Under the pieces are notes generated by a model, which did not search any database, had not been told where the DNA came from, and saw nothing but the letters and a program-made list of their open reading frames with translations. From Candidatus Solirubrobacter pratensis (lineage in GTDB: Bacteria > Actinomycetota > Thermoleophilia > Solirubrobacterales > Solirubrobacteraceae), in contig NZ_AUEK01000007.1 of NCBI RefSeq assembly GCF_000425945.1, forward strand, positions 248,001 through 312,000: DNA of 64,000 bases. The letters run 5' to 3'. Shown piece by piece: positions 57,085 to 63,894 of this stretch. The position numbers and the translations under genes are program-made. Every line of letters begins with the position of its first letter. Positions within the stretch are counted from its first letter, which is position 1.

Positions 57085-57156
57085 CTGGCCCGGGAGGATT
57101 CGAACCCCCGACATCCCGAGTAACAGTCGGGCGTTCTGCCACTGAACTACGGGCCA
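57085..57156 (-). tRNA. tRNA-Asn(GTT)
   Basis: Acceptor TGGCCCG/CGGGCCA, G73, anticodon stem CCCGA/TCGGG, loop CTGTTAC. Confidence 0.95.
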
Positions 57157-57175
57157 GTAGTTAGGTGCTGGTAGG

Positions 57176-57249
57176 TGGACCGTCCGGGATTCGAACCCGG
57201 ATAGCAAGGGTAAGAGCCAAGTATGTTATCCAGTTGACATCAACGGTCC
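57176..57249 (-). tRNA. tRNA-Lys(CTT)
   Basis: Acceptor GGACCGT/ACGGTCC, loop CTCTTAC. The anticodon stem CTTGG/CCTTG has two adjacent T x T pairs, which is unusual. Confidence 0.82.
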
Positions 57250-57253
57250 GATA

Positions 57254-57341
57254 CGGAAGGAGAGGGAGTCGAACCCTCGGTACCCGGTTAGGGCACACTC
57301 GCTTAGCAGGCGAGCCTATTCGGCCTCTCTAGCATCCTTCC
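57254..57341 (-). tRNA. tRNA-Ser(GCT)
   Basis: Acceptor GGAAGGA/TCCTTCC, G73, anticodon stem CTCGC/GCGAG, loop CTGCTAA, long variable arm. Confidence 0.95.
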
Positions 57342-57343
57342 AG

Positions 57344-57415
57344 TGCCCCCGAGAGGACTCGAACCTCCAGCCTAACCCTTAGGAGGGGTTCGCTCTTCCG
57401 TTGAGCTACAGGGGC
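57344..57415 (-). tRNA. tRNA-Arg(CCT)
   Basis: Acceptor GCCCCTG/CGGGGGC, anticodon stem AACCC/GGGTT, loop CTCCTAA. Reads the AGG codon. Confidence 0.94.
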
Positions 57416-57423
57416 GAAGATTG

Positions 57424-57554
57424 CCCACCAAGGCTTGTCCGCTTGCCTGTCCTCCGTGCGGAGGAGATCGGTCCTGACCGCAGACATGTATCCGATCTTT
57501 CAGTCTGCGGGTAGGCGGTTTCGCCTGGCTCGTAACCGATCCAGGTCGGGTGGG
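57424..57554 (-). ncRNA. Structured element between tmRNA and tRNA-Arg
   Basis: 131 nt. Ends pair as CCCACC/GGTGGG. Internal stems: CCTGG/CCAGG, CCGCAGAC/GTCTGCGG, TCCTCCG/CGGAGGA. AGATCGG in one loop can pair with CCGATCT outside it, giving a possible pseudoknot. It matches no RNA family I recognise and sits 6 nt from the mature tmRNA 3' end. Confidence 0.5.
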
Positions 57555-57560
57555 ACTTAG

Positions 57561-57941
57561 TGGAGGCGCCGGGAGTCGAACCCGGGTGTTCCGTGCGCGT
57601 ATCTCGCCAGTCTTTCAGCAGCTTAGGCCGTAGGTGGCCATCCACAATCTAAGGACACAGGCTAGCTGTGTCTCCACCACCTGCTCGATACGGTCGAGCA
57701 GGAAACCGGCCCTCCGTTTAGGAGGGCGTCACCCGGAGTTCTGGTCCTAGGCCCCGGGAGCCCGCGCCGTAGGTTACGCTACGGCTAGAAGTGCTTCCAG
57801 TTCGTCCTCGACGGTCATAGTGACCTCGGACGGCATGGAAGCGATGATGTTCTCGCCAGTTATGGCTTGTGGCAGGTAGGTGTGCCGACCGCTGCACTGC
57901 TCGGGACTGCATCTCACGGAGTCGAAGCCATGTTCGCCCCC
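57561..57941 (-). ncRNA. ssrA: tmRNA (one-piece)
   Basis: 381 nt. Acceptor GGGGGCG pairs with CGCCTCC plus discriminator A; the T-arm CCCGGGTTCGACTCCCGG is standard and the 5' GGCTTCGACTCC matches the tmRNA D-analogue region. No CCA is encoded. The likely resume codon is GCC at 57864-57866 after ACAAGCC, giving a tag of 30 residues (starts AITGENII, ends DELEALLAVA) closed by TAA at 57774-57776. The end resembles but is not the usual ALAA degron. Long acidic tags are known in mycobacteriophage Bxz1-type tmRNA. Pseudoknot hairpins (CCTGCTCGA/TCGAGCAGG, GGAGACACAGC region) follow. Confidence 0.93.
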
Positions 57942-58011
57942 AGGAGGTTCGCCACTCCGACCACCCTTCGCGGGTGGACCCGGAGCGCTCGAAGTCTCCG
58001 GCTGCGAACCA

Positions 58012-58084
58012 TGTACCCCACAGGGCTCGAACCTGTGACCTCGTGCCTGTCAAGCACGTGCTCTCCCAACTGAGCTAGGGGTAC
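58012..58084 (-). tRNA. tRNA-Val(GAC)
   Basis: Acceptor GTACCCC/GGGGTAC, anticodon stem CGTGC/GCACG, loop TTGACAG. Confidence 0.95.
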
Positions 58085-58087
58085 GGA

Positions 58088-58160
58088 TGCGCGGTGACGG
58101 ACTCGAACCGCCGACCTACCGGGTGTAAACCGGTCGCTCTCCCAACTGAGCTAACCGCGC
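58088..58160 (-). tRNA. tRNA-Val(TAC)
   Basis: Acceptor GCGCGGT/ACCGCGC, anticodon stem ACCGG/CCGGT, loop TTTACAC. Confidence 0.95.
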
Positions 58161-58169
58161 GAGGTATAG

Positions 58170-58241
58170 CAGGGGATACAGGACTCGAACCCGTAGCCTC
58201 GGTTTTGGAGACCGAGATGTTCGCCTTTACACCAATCCCCT
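58170..58241 (-). tRNA. tRNA-Trp(CCA)
   Basis: Acceptor AGGGGAT/ATCCCCT with G73 (Trp identity), anticodon stem TCGGT/ACCGA, loop CTCCAAA. Confidence 0.94.
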
Positions 58242-58246
58242 GGGAG

Positions 58247-58320
58247 CGGTAGTGACGGGGCTCGAACCCGCGACCTCTGCCGTGACAGGGCAGCGCTCTA
58301 ACCAACTGAGCTACACCACC
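58247..58320 (-). tRNA. tRNA-Asp(GTC)
   Basis: Acceptor GGTGGTG/CACTACC, G73, anticodon stem CTGCC/GGCAG, loop CTGTCAC. Confidence 0.95.
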
Positions 58321-58331
58321 AGGTACTTCTA

Positions 58332-58406
58332 TCAGGATGAGAGGATTCGAACCTCCGACTTCTCGCTCCCGAAGCGAGCGCTCTGGCCAGACTGAGCTAC
58401 ACCCTG
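58332..58406 (-). tRNA. tRNA-Pro(CGG)
   Basis: Acceptor CAGGGTG/CATCCTG, A73, anticodon stem CTCGC/GCGAG, loop TTCGGGA. Confidence 0.94.
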
Positions 58407-58418
58407 TTACCGCGTAAG

Positions 58419-58500
58419 TACACCCGGAGAGATTCGAACTCTCAATCCCGAAGGCACTGGTTCCTAAGACCAGCGTGTATGCCAGTTCCACCACGGGTGC
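58419..58500 (-). tRNA. tRNA-Leu(TAG)
   Basis: Acceptor GCACCCG/CGGGTGT, anticodon stem CTGGT/ACCAG, loop CTTAGGA, and the long variable arm normal for Leu. Contrast with tRNA-Leu(CAA). Confidence 0.94.
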
Positions 58501-58504
58501 ATAA

Positions 58505-58568
58505 GCGACGAGGCCGAGGGAGGGAAGGGACCTGGAGGTGCAAACCATGAACCAGGGGGCCTCGTCGC
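58505..58568. other. Long hairpin between tRNA-Leu and tRNA-Tyr
   Basis: GCGACGAGGCC and GGCCTCGTCGC form an 11-bp perfect stem enclosing 42 nt, within which CCTGG/CCAGG can pair. It has no T run. It may hold the RNA for processing of the flanking tRNAs. Confidence 0.5.
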
Positions 58569-58571
58569 TAG

Positions 58572-58652
58572 CGCGCCCTCAAGGAATCGAACCTCGCCAG
58601 CAATTGCAACCGGGTTACAGCCGGTCGGGAACTCCAGTTCCCCATAGAGCGC
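58572..58652 (-). tRNA. tRNA-Tyr(GTA)
   Basis: Acceptor GCGCTCT/AGGGCGC, anticodon stem ACCGG/CCGGT, loop CTGTAAC, long variable arm as in bacterial Tyr. Confidence 0.92.
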
Positions 58653-58657
58653 GAATG

Positions 58658-58762
58658 ACGCAGGCTCACTGATTCGGGCGCGACCACGGAGCAACTAGAC
58701 CCCAGCTAGGCTTGGGGGCCATGCGGTATTTCACCGCTGCACTCAGGAGGATTACCCTGCGT
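58658..58762 (-). ncRNA. Structured spacer, possible small RNA
   Basis: 105 nt closed by ACGCAGG/CCTGCGT. Inside are GCGGTGAAATACCGC (hairpin) and CCCC/GGGG around an AT-containing loop. No T-loop or anticodon arm, so not a tRNA that I can fold. Lies in the 146-nt gap between tRNA-Tyr and tRNA-Arg. Confidence 0.4.
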
Positions 58763-58798
58763 TGAGACGTTGATATGTACCGGTGTCTCAGACCGGAG

Positions 58799-58870
58799 TG
58801 TCCTCCAAGGGACTCGAACCCTTGACGATGCCCTTAGAAGGGGCGCGCTCTGCCGCTGAGCTAGGAGGAC
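58799..58870 (-). tRNA. tRNA-Arg(TCT)
   Basis: Acceptor GTCCTCC/GGAGGAC, loop CTTCTAA, four good anticodon-stem pairs. Reads AGA and AGG. First tRNA of the array in the direction of transcription. Confidence 0.93.
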
Positions 58871-58926
58871 GACTTGCATGAGAACGTCATCGGCCGGGGC
58901 CGGGCGAACTCCTATGTCGAGAGAAA

Positions 58927-58953
58927 GAAAAGGCCCGCTCGAATGGCGGGCCT
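58927..58953 (-). terminator. Rho-independent terminator
   Basis: AGGCCCGC/GCGGGCCT stem with a 7-nt loop; on the minus strand CCTTTTCTTTC follows. It lies upstream of the tRNA array, so array transcription would need read-through or another promoter. Confidence 0.8.
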
Positions 58954-59140
58954 CCTGTACGCGCGATGTGCGGGTAGCAGGAGGCTACGACAGGGTCTGA
59001 CCCTTCGGATCGCGACGCGAGTTATGTCTAATGAAGTAGGCCATTGCTTCTCTGTACCCCTTACCCCAGGCGTGTGGGGCGGTTTCCAGTGCCGCCAGCC
59101 TAAAGATTGTCTAAAGGCTGGCGGCGTGGAAGGGCGACGA
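58927..59140 (-). ncRNA. Candidate ~210-nt independent transcript
   Basis: A strong promoter (59147-59175) and a good intrinsic terminator (58927-58953) bracket about 210 nt with no long reading frame. Near the 5' end is an 11-bp hairpin (59091-59125, GCCGCCAGCCT/AGGCTGGCGGC). A 19-codon frame starts at the ATG near 59043 (MAYFIRHNSRRDPKG...) but has a poor ribosome-binding site. It could be a regulatory RNA, a leader peptide, or a leader for the tRNA array. Confidence 0.5.
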
Positions 59141-59146
59141 CGGAGA

Positions 59147-59175
59147 ACTATAGCCCGGGGCCTACCGTTCGTCAA
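59147..59175 (-). promoter_or_regulatory. Strong sigma70-type promoter before the RNA region
   Basis: TTGACG (59170-59175), a 17-nt spacer and TATAGT (59147-59152): the best consensus match in the window. It lies just after the reductase stop codon and points into the RNA-gene region. Confidence 0.75.
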
Positions 59176-59202
59176 GGAGAAACTATAAGGCGGGTTCGAA
59201 TC

Positions 59203-61131
59203 CTAGGCGATCTCGCATGCCCCTGCTACGCAGGCAAGCTCCTTCATTCCCTCCGTGGCGTCCTCCGTCTCGAACGATGTGAGGGCGTCCCAATACAGGC
59301 TGTCGGGCATGGCCTCGGCCAGGCGCACGTACATCTCCTGGTCGATGTCCTGGTAGGGCGCCTGCTGGTATGTATGGTCGGAGTGGGGGAGGAACGAGAC
59401 GCCGGACATGCGGTCGAAGTGCTTGAAGACGAAGGCGCCGACCTCCATCCACTCGTCGTCGCGTACGTAGACCGTGATCGAGGGCTTGTGCTCGCACCAG
59501 TGCTCGGCGTACGTCAGCCATAGCTCTAGCTGCTCGATGGCGCTCATGTCGTGCCGCGTGATCGCGCCCTCGGGGGCCTGCATGGGGTAGCTGAAGACCA
59601 ACGTGCTGTCTGGGTGCAGAAGCTCGTCTTCGACCGGCACGCCGCTAGCGGCGAGGAACTGGGCCACGGGGTCGTTCTTGCTCGCGCGGTTTGTCCGCAC
59701 GTAGTACGGCGCGTAGCGCGGATGGATACCCGAGGACGCGTCTACAAGCTGCGAGACGGTCCCGGAGGGCTTCACACACGTGATCGCCGTGGGGACGTTG
59801 ATCCCGAGCTTGGATGCCCAGTTGGTGGCCGTGTCGATGGCCACCTGCTTCAGGCCGTCGAGGATGTCCCGGAGTAGTGCCTTGCCCTTGCGCCCGGCCA
59901 TGACCAGGTTGTCCATGATGCCGGTGATCGAGACGCCCAGGAGACGCTCTTCCTCGCAGTTCTTCTTCCACGTGGGGGAGAGGAAGCGGAAGTCGGTGAA
60001 GGTGCTCTGGATGCAGCCCAAGATGGTCGCGAGGCGTACCTTCTCTGCCAGGGTCTCGAAGGTATCGTCGGCCCGGCACACGACCTCGGACAGATTGCAG
60101 AACTGCCGGTCCCTGAGGATGATCTCCGAGCACGGGTTGGTGCCGAAGTCGAAGGAGGCGTCACGACGCCCGGACCGAGCAGCGATCTTCTGCATCCCGG
60201 CGCGGTTGACGATCCCGCGTTCCCCTGACTTGGACTTGATGAGGCTGGTCCACTCCTCCATGAAGAGTTCAGCCGTGGGGCGCTCGTCGTAGACGGCCGA
60301 GTTGTTGGCGAGCGCGTACTCGGGGTGGCTATCCCACCACTGCCCGGCCTTCGCGTTGCGCATGCGGTCGTCGGAGAGGTTCGAGAGGGAGATCAGGGCC
60401 GAGCGACGGACACCGCCCACCACCACGATGTCTCCCACCTTGCACATGACGCCGTGGCACTCGATAGAGGTGAGCTTGCGGCCCTGCGCTGCCCTGAACG
60501 TCTCGATGATGTACCGGAACAGATCCTCCAGCGGAGCCGGACCAGACGCACGGCCGCCGAAGGTCTTCAGCCGAGCACCGGCAGGGCGTACCTTCGAGGT
60601 ATCGACGTTCGGGATGTTGCCCGCGTAGAGAGCCGCCAGCAGACGATTCAGGGCGGACGCCCAGCCCTGCTTCGAGTCCGCGACCACGATCACGTCATCA
60701 CAAGGGAAGAGGTTCGGCACCTCAGGGAGCTTGCTGACGTACTGACGCTCCACCGAGAACCCGACGCCGGTACCGCACATCAGGATGTACATGGCCTCAG
60801 CGAACGCCTGAACGCGCGAGACGGTGAGGTAGGCGCAGTTGTAACCCGCAACGTTATCCCGCTCCAGAGCAGGACCGGCGGTCATGAGTGCCCTCATGGA
60901 ACCAAGGGAGCGGAGGTCGAGCATTCCATCCGCGAGCGCGGAGCGCTCATCAGGGGTTAGAGCGTACCCCATCTTCAGCGCCTGCTTCTCCATCGCGGAG
61001 ATGTAGCGCTCGATGCTCTCGTGCCAGAACTCCCGGCGACCCTCGCGTTCGACCCACCGCGAGTACTTCGTCATGTGGATCTGCTGCTGGTACAGGGTTG
61101 GGAGGGTAACGATGTCGTTCTCTTCAGTCAT
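59203..61131 (-). CDS. nrdJ: Class II (B12-dependent) ribonucleotide reductase
   Basis: 642 residues from the ATG at 61129-61131; a GTG nine codons upstream is the alternative. It fits the monomeric class II enzyme. The active site NPCSE gives N332, C334 (thiyl) and E336. C345 lies 11 residues after C334 and pairs with N-terminal C99 (GYNCAY). The C-terminal redox pair is CVAGAC (634, 639). VKPSGTVSQLVDASSGIHPR is the conserved substrate-phosphate region. It makes deoxynucleotides without oxygen dependence and needs cobalamin from the host. Confidence 0.92.
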   Translation of the reverse strand: MTEENDIVTLPTLYQQQIHMTKYSRWVEREGRREFWHESIERYISAMEKQALKMGYALTPDERSALADGMLDLRSLGSMRALMTAGPALERDNVAGYNCAYLTVSRVQAFAEAMYILMCGTGVGFSVERQYVSKLPEVPNLFPCDDVIVVADSKQGWASALNRLLAALYAGNIPNVDTSKVRPAGARLKTFGGRASGPAPLEDLFRYIIETFRAAQGRKLTSIECHGVMCKVGDIVVVGGVRRSALISLSNLSDDRMRNAKAGQWWDSHPEYALANNSAVYDERPTAELFMEEWTSLIKSKSGERGIVNRAGMQKIAARSGRRDASFDFGTNPCSEIILRDRQFCNLSEVVCRADDTFETLAEKVRLATILGCIQSTFTDFRFLSPTWKKNCEEERLLGVSITGIMDNLVMAGRKGKALLRDILDGLKQVAIDTATNWASKLGINVPTAITCVKPSGTVSQLVDASSGIHPRYAPYYVRTNRASKNDPVAQFLAASGVPVEDELLHPDSTLVFSYPMQAPEGAITRHDMSAIEQLELWLTYAEHWCEHKPSITVYVRDDEWMEVGAFVFKHFDRMSGVSFLPHSDHTYQQAPYQDIDQEMYVRLAEAMPDSLYWDALTSFETEDATEGMKELACVAGACEIA

Positions 61132-61356
61132 AAGCGTGCTCGTTACATAGTCGGCCACTCGCGACCTGAAGTAGAAGCTCAGGTTGATGACTGAAGGGCC
61201 GATAACACGCGCGCACTCGGTCAGATATTTATCTGCGCGTAGCGCCTCTCTCTGAGGATTAGGAGGTACTAGAAGACTGTGCGCGTGCGCGCATCAGTGC
61301 CTGGGCGGGGTGCCGACTAGGTACCGACACATACCTTATGTTCTTGAAGGAGGCTC
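61132..61356. promoter_or_regulatory. Divergent intergenic region with palindrome
   Basis: 225 nt between the minus reductase gene and the plus early operon. CAGATATTTATCTG at 61222-61235 is an inverted repeat and possible operator. TATGTT near 61338 could be a -10 box for the plus genes, with a weak -35. The strand switch makes this a likely control point. Box assignments are tentative. Confidence 0.45.
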
Positions 61357-62094
61357 ATGACGACCCTAGAGGCAGTACCTAGCTCCGCTGTCATCGGATC
61401 ATGGAGCGATCGGAAGCTCGACAACTCGATTCGTAAGGGCCACGCTGCGGCGGGTTCCCACAAGGCGGCCTACGAGCAGCACGCGACTGTTACCGGCATC
61501 CTGCTGATCGAGCGCAAGCGGCGGTTGAAGCACGGCGCATGGCTGCCGTGGCTCGCGGAGAACTTCGAGGGCTCGACGGTCGTCGCGCAGAGATACATGC
61601 GACAGGCCGACGAGTGGCTAGCAAATACGTCGTCAGCGACGCGTTTCGACCCGCCAGCCGAGCACCCGACGCCGCCTGTGGAGGACACTACGGAGACGTG
61701 CCTTCGACCGCGTGAGGAGACGGGAGTTCCCGTTGCCACACCTGGCGCACCTGAGCACGAGCCTGTGATCGCGACGCATCGCCCCGGCCCTGAGGAGAGC
61801 AAGCGCACGCGTCGCCCTCTGACGGAGGAGGAGATTGACGAGATCGTCCAGGCGGAAGAGGAGAAGATCGCGCAGATGCGGCGCGGCGCCGCCTTCGAAG
61901 CGCATCGCACGCGAGCGCTTGCCTCCCTAGCCTCGGGTGACGACGCCTATACCGCCGTCGTCGCGGCGATCGACGCCATCGCTCGTGCACGTGGCAAGGT
62001 GGATGCGAGGCTGGCGGGCGAGCTAGGAGAAGCGCACAAGATCGTCAGGCGGGTGCTCATGTCTCTCCACGAGGCAGGGGAGAGTCATGTCTAG
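61357..62094 (+). CDS. DUF3102-like protein (245 aa)
   Basis: 245 residues. ILLIERKRRLKHGAWLPWLAEN followed by TVVAQRYMRQADEW matches the DUF3102 pattern, a helical domain found in phage and plasmid proteins and often considered DNA-associated. A proline-rich linker (95-150) leads to an acidic coiled coil (LTEEEIDEIVQAEEEKIAQM). Strong GAAGGAGG ribosome-binding site. First gene of the plus operon. Confidence 0.7.
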   Translation: MTTLEAVPSSAVIGSWSDRKLDNSIRKGHAAAGSHKAAYEQHATVTGILLIERKRRLKHGAWLPWLAENFEGSTVVAQRYMRQADEWLANTSSATRFDPPAEHPTPPVEDTTETCLRPREETGVPVATPGAPEHEPVIATHRPGPEESKRTRRPLTEEEIDEIVQAEEEKIAQMRRGAAFEAHRTRALASLASGDDAYTAVVAAIDAIARARGKVDARLAGELGEAHKIVRRVLMSLHEAGESHV

Positions 62095-62677
62095 AGGTCC
62101 GCGCCTCGATTTGCGCAAGGAGGGCAGTATCGCCGCGATGGTCGTGGACAATCTGAACCACGCGAATCGTCCGTGCACCAAACGTGAGCTTGCCGAGGAG
62201 ATGGCCATGTTCCTCGACTACCCTAGGTACCCGGAAACGCGGGTGGCCACGATTCTCCGGCGGACCAGAGAGCCGGGGTACGAAGGGCGGCCGATCGCGT
62301 GGGTGCAGGCGAAGGGAAGATACGAGACAATCAGCACCAACTCTAATCTCCTAGCTGACCACCAGCGAGGCACCATGAATCCGGTACGCAGGGGGCTCGA
62401 AGGGGCTACGAGCGGAATTCTGCTCGTCGCGTCGGAGAAGTGTCCCGAACTCGTGCCCGAGTTGACCCGCATAGAGGACGCCTACAGGCGCGAGATACGG
62501 GAGCTAAGGGCAGACAACGACGCTCTGCTGCTCACACTTCGCGTGGTGCATCGTGATCCTCAAGGACAGAAGGTGCTCAGTGCTGCGCTTGATAGAGCAT
62601 GTGAGGAGTTCTCCGATGAGCTTCCGGCGCTGCCACCGGGTCCCAGCGCTCCATATGGTGACGGTGCCGTTGGGTAA
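62087..62677 (+). CDS. Winged-helix-like DNA-binding protein (196 aa)
   Basis: 196 residues overlapping the previous gene by 8 nt. IAAMVVDNLNHANRPCTKRELAEEMAMF and TRVATILRRTREPGYEGRPIAW have the shape of a winged helix. A helical C-terminal part follows (IEDAYRREIRELRADNDALL). Probable regulator of the early region; target unknown. Confidence 0.55.
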   Translation: MSRGPRLDLRKEGSIAAMVVDNLNHANRPCTKRELAEEMAMFLDYPRYPETRVATILRRTREPGYEGRPIAWVQAKGRYETISTNSNLLADHQRGTMNPVRRGLEGATSGILLVASEKCPELVPELTRIEDAYRREIRELRADNDALLLTLRVVHRDPQGQKVLSAALDRACEEFSDELPALPPGPSAPYGDGAVG

Positions 62678-62713
62678 CGGGTGACAAGCCCCAACCCCAA
62701 AAGGAACGACTCG

Positions 62714-62890
62714 ATGAAGAAGACCGAGGCAGTCAAGGGCGTAATCGCAGCCGGACTAGCGCTTGCCGTTGCGAAGGGACTCCTGGTCCCGGGCGACAGC
62801 GACTCCATCAAGGCGATCGTGGACGCCGTACTCGTGGCCGTGGGTGTCTTCGGCATCCACCCCTTCGGCACGTCCGACGAAGCCGAGTAA
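62714..62890 (+). CDS. Small membrane protein, holin-like (58 aa)
   Basis: 58 residues. Two hydrophobic segments, VKGVIAAGLALAVAKGLLV and IVDAVLVAVGVFGI, separated by a short acidic turn. This resembles small phage holins, but it is far from the lysozyme gene and on the other strand. AAAGGAA lies before the chosen ATG; a GTG at 62681 would add 11 residues. Confidence 0.55.
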   Translation: MKKTEAVKGVIAAGLALAVAKGLLVPGDSDSIKAIVDAVLVAVGVFGIHPFGTSDEAE

Positions 62891-62913
62891 GGCTCGGCCA
62901 CTCCAGGATGTAT

Positions 62914-62941
62914 CAGAAGACCCGCCTTGGCGGGTCTTCTG
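62914..62941 (+). terminator. Rho-independent terminator
   Basis: CAGAAGACCCGCC and GGCGGGTCTTCTG form a 13-bp perfect stem with a 2-nt loop. It closes the 61357-62890 operon. Confidence 0.8.
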
Positions 62942-62987
62942 CGTTCTGTAGGAGTTCGCTCGCGCAGCGGCCGATTAGGGATCCACG

Positions 62988-63323
62988 ATGGACCTAGCTG
63001 CCTATCAACGCTGCCGTTCGCGTGCTCCGTGGGTTCCCGTGCACGTCCCGTCGCAGACTGACCCTGACATTCGGTACACGGTCTTGGTCTGCCCATTCGG
63101 GACCACTGACGAGAACATCTGCGAGTGCACCGGTTACGAGTATCGCGGCGCGTGCAACCACCAGGTCATCGCCATGCAGTTGTGGTGCGGGTGGACCGAG
63201 ATGGGGATTCAGGCGCATCAGCAGACGAGGGCACAGCGGGCCACGATGGTCTGCCCCTCCTGCGGTGAAGACACGGAATGGGCCTTACGGCCCCTGAGGG
63301 AGGATGACCAGCTTGACGCTTGA
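62988..63323 (+). CDS. SWIM zinc-finger protein (111 aa)
   Basis: 111 residues. CECTGYEYRGACNHQ is a SWIM signature (CxC...CxH), and CPSCGEDTEW at the end supplies another CxxC. A shorter relative in type of the 401-residue SWIM protein at 10038. Function unknown; SWIM modules usually contact DNA or proteins. Confidence 0.65.
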   Translation: MDLAAYQRCRSRAPWVPVHVPSQTDPDIRYTVLVCPFGTTDENICECTGYEYRGACNHQVIAMQLWCGWTEMGIQAHQQTRAQRATMVCPSCGEDTEWALRPLREDDQLDA

Positions 63324-63894
63324 CGAATCGACCGCTGCCCTGGGCAGGGCCTATGAGGGATGGAAGCTCCACGAGAAGGCCAAGAACACCCGGAGGGACG
63401 AGTTCTTCGAGCGCATGACCGACCTCGCGGCCGAGAGCGGCCTGGCCGAGGTACTGGTCGAAACGGTGGCAGCCAACGGCGTCGAGGCGACGGACCGCCT
63501 GGAGAAGTACCACCCTCGTCACAAGGTGGACGCCATCCGCGTGGGGCTCCCGGCAGGAAGGGACGGCTACGAGTACGAGGCGATCCTGATTGAGCGCCCC
63601 GAGTTCAAGCCCATGAGCTACGTGAACGCGGAGGACGGCACGGTCTACACCAAGCAGGTGCAGGACGGGCCATTTCTCGTGGATGATGAGCGCCTGGCCA
63701 AGGAGAACGTGCTCCTGTACGAGCAGTTGGTCTTCGAGTTCCCCTGGGGCGGCACCACGCTGCGCCCGCTCGACTCGCTGCACGCGGACAACCTCGCGGC
63801 CCTCCAGCCCTACATCTACCGAGGCAAGCCCGTCGTGAAGCTCGCGGCCCCGCGCGAGGCCACGGAGGAAGAGCTTGCCGCCCTCGCTGACTGA
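63304..63894 (+). CDS. Hypothetical protein (196 aa)
   Basis: 196 residues overlapping the SWIM gene by 20 nt. Helical N-terminal half (RRDEFFERMTDLAAESGLAE) and beta-rich C-terminal half (EYEAILIERPEFKPMSYVNA). No family recognised. It ends beyond the start of the next gene by about 20 nt. Confidence 0.6.
   Translation: MTSLTLDESTAALGRAYEGWKLHEKAKNTRRDEFFERMTDLAAESGLAEVLVETVAANGVEATDRLEKYHPRHKVDAIRVGLPAGRDGYEYEAILIERPEFKPMSYVNAEDGTVYTKQVQDGPFLVDDERLAKENVLLYEQLVFEFPWGGTTLRPLDSLHADNLAALQPYIYRGKPVVKLAAPREATEEELAALAD

Noticed and set aside
54552..58548. Frames of 60-160 codons across the tRNA, RNase P and tmRNA genes on both strands
   Set aside because: They are translations of structured RNA genes; repeated RTCDL/GFEPR-type peptides come from the T-arm sequence.
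53107..58870. Regularly spaced GGTTCGA repeats suggesting a CRISPR-like array
   Set aside because: The repeats are tRNA T-loops within full cloverleafs, and the spacing varies with tRNA length.
59183..59200. GGGTTCGAATCC near the reductase stop, looking like a tRNA T-arm on the plus strand
   Set aside because: No acceptor, D or anticodon arm can be folded around it, and the stem does not pair.
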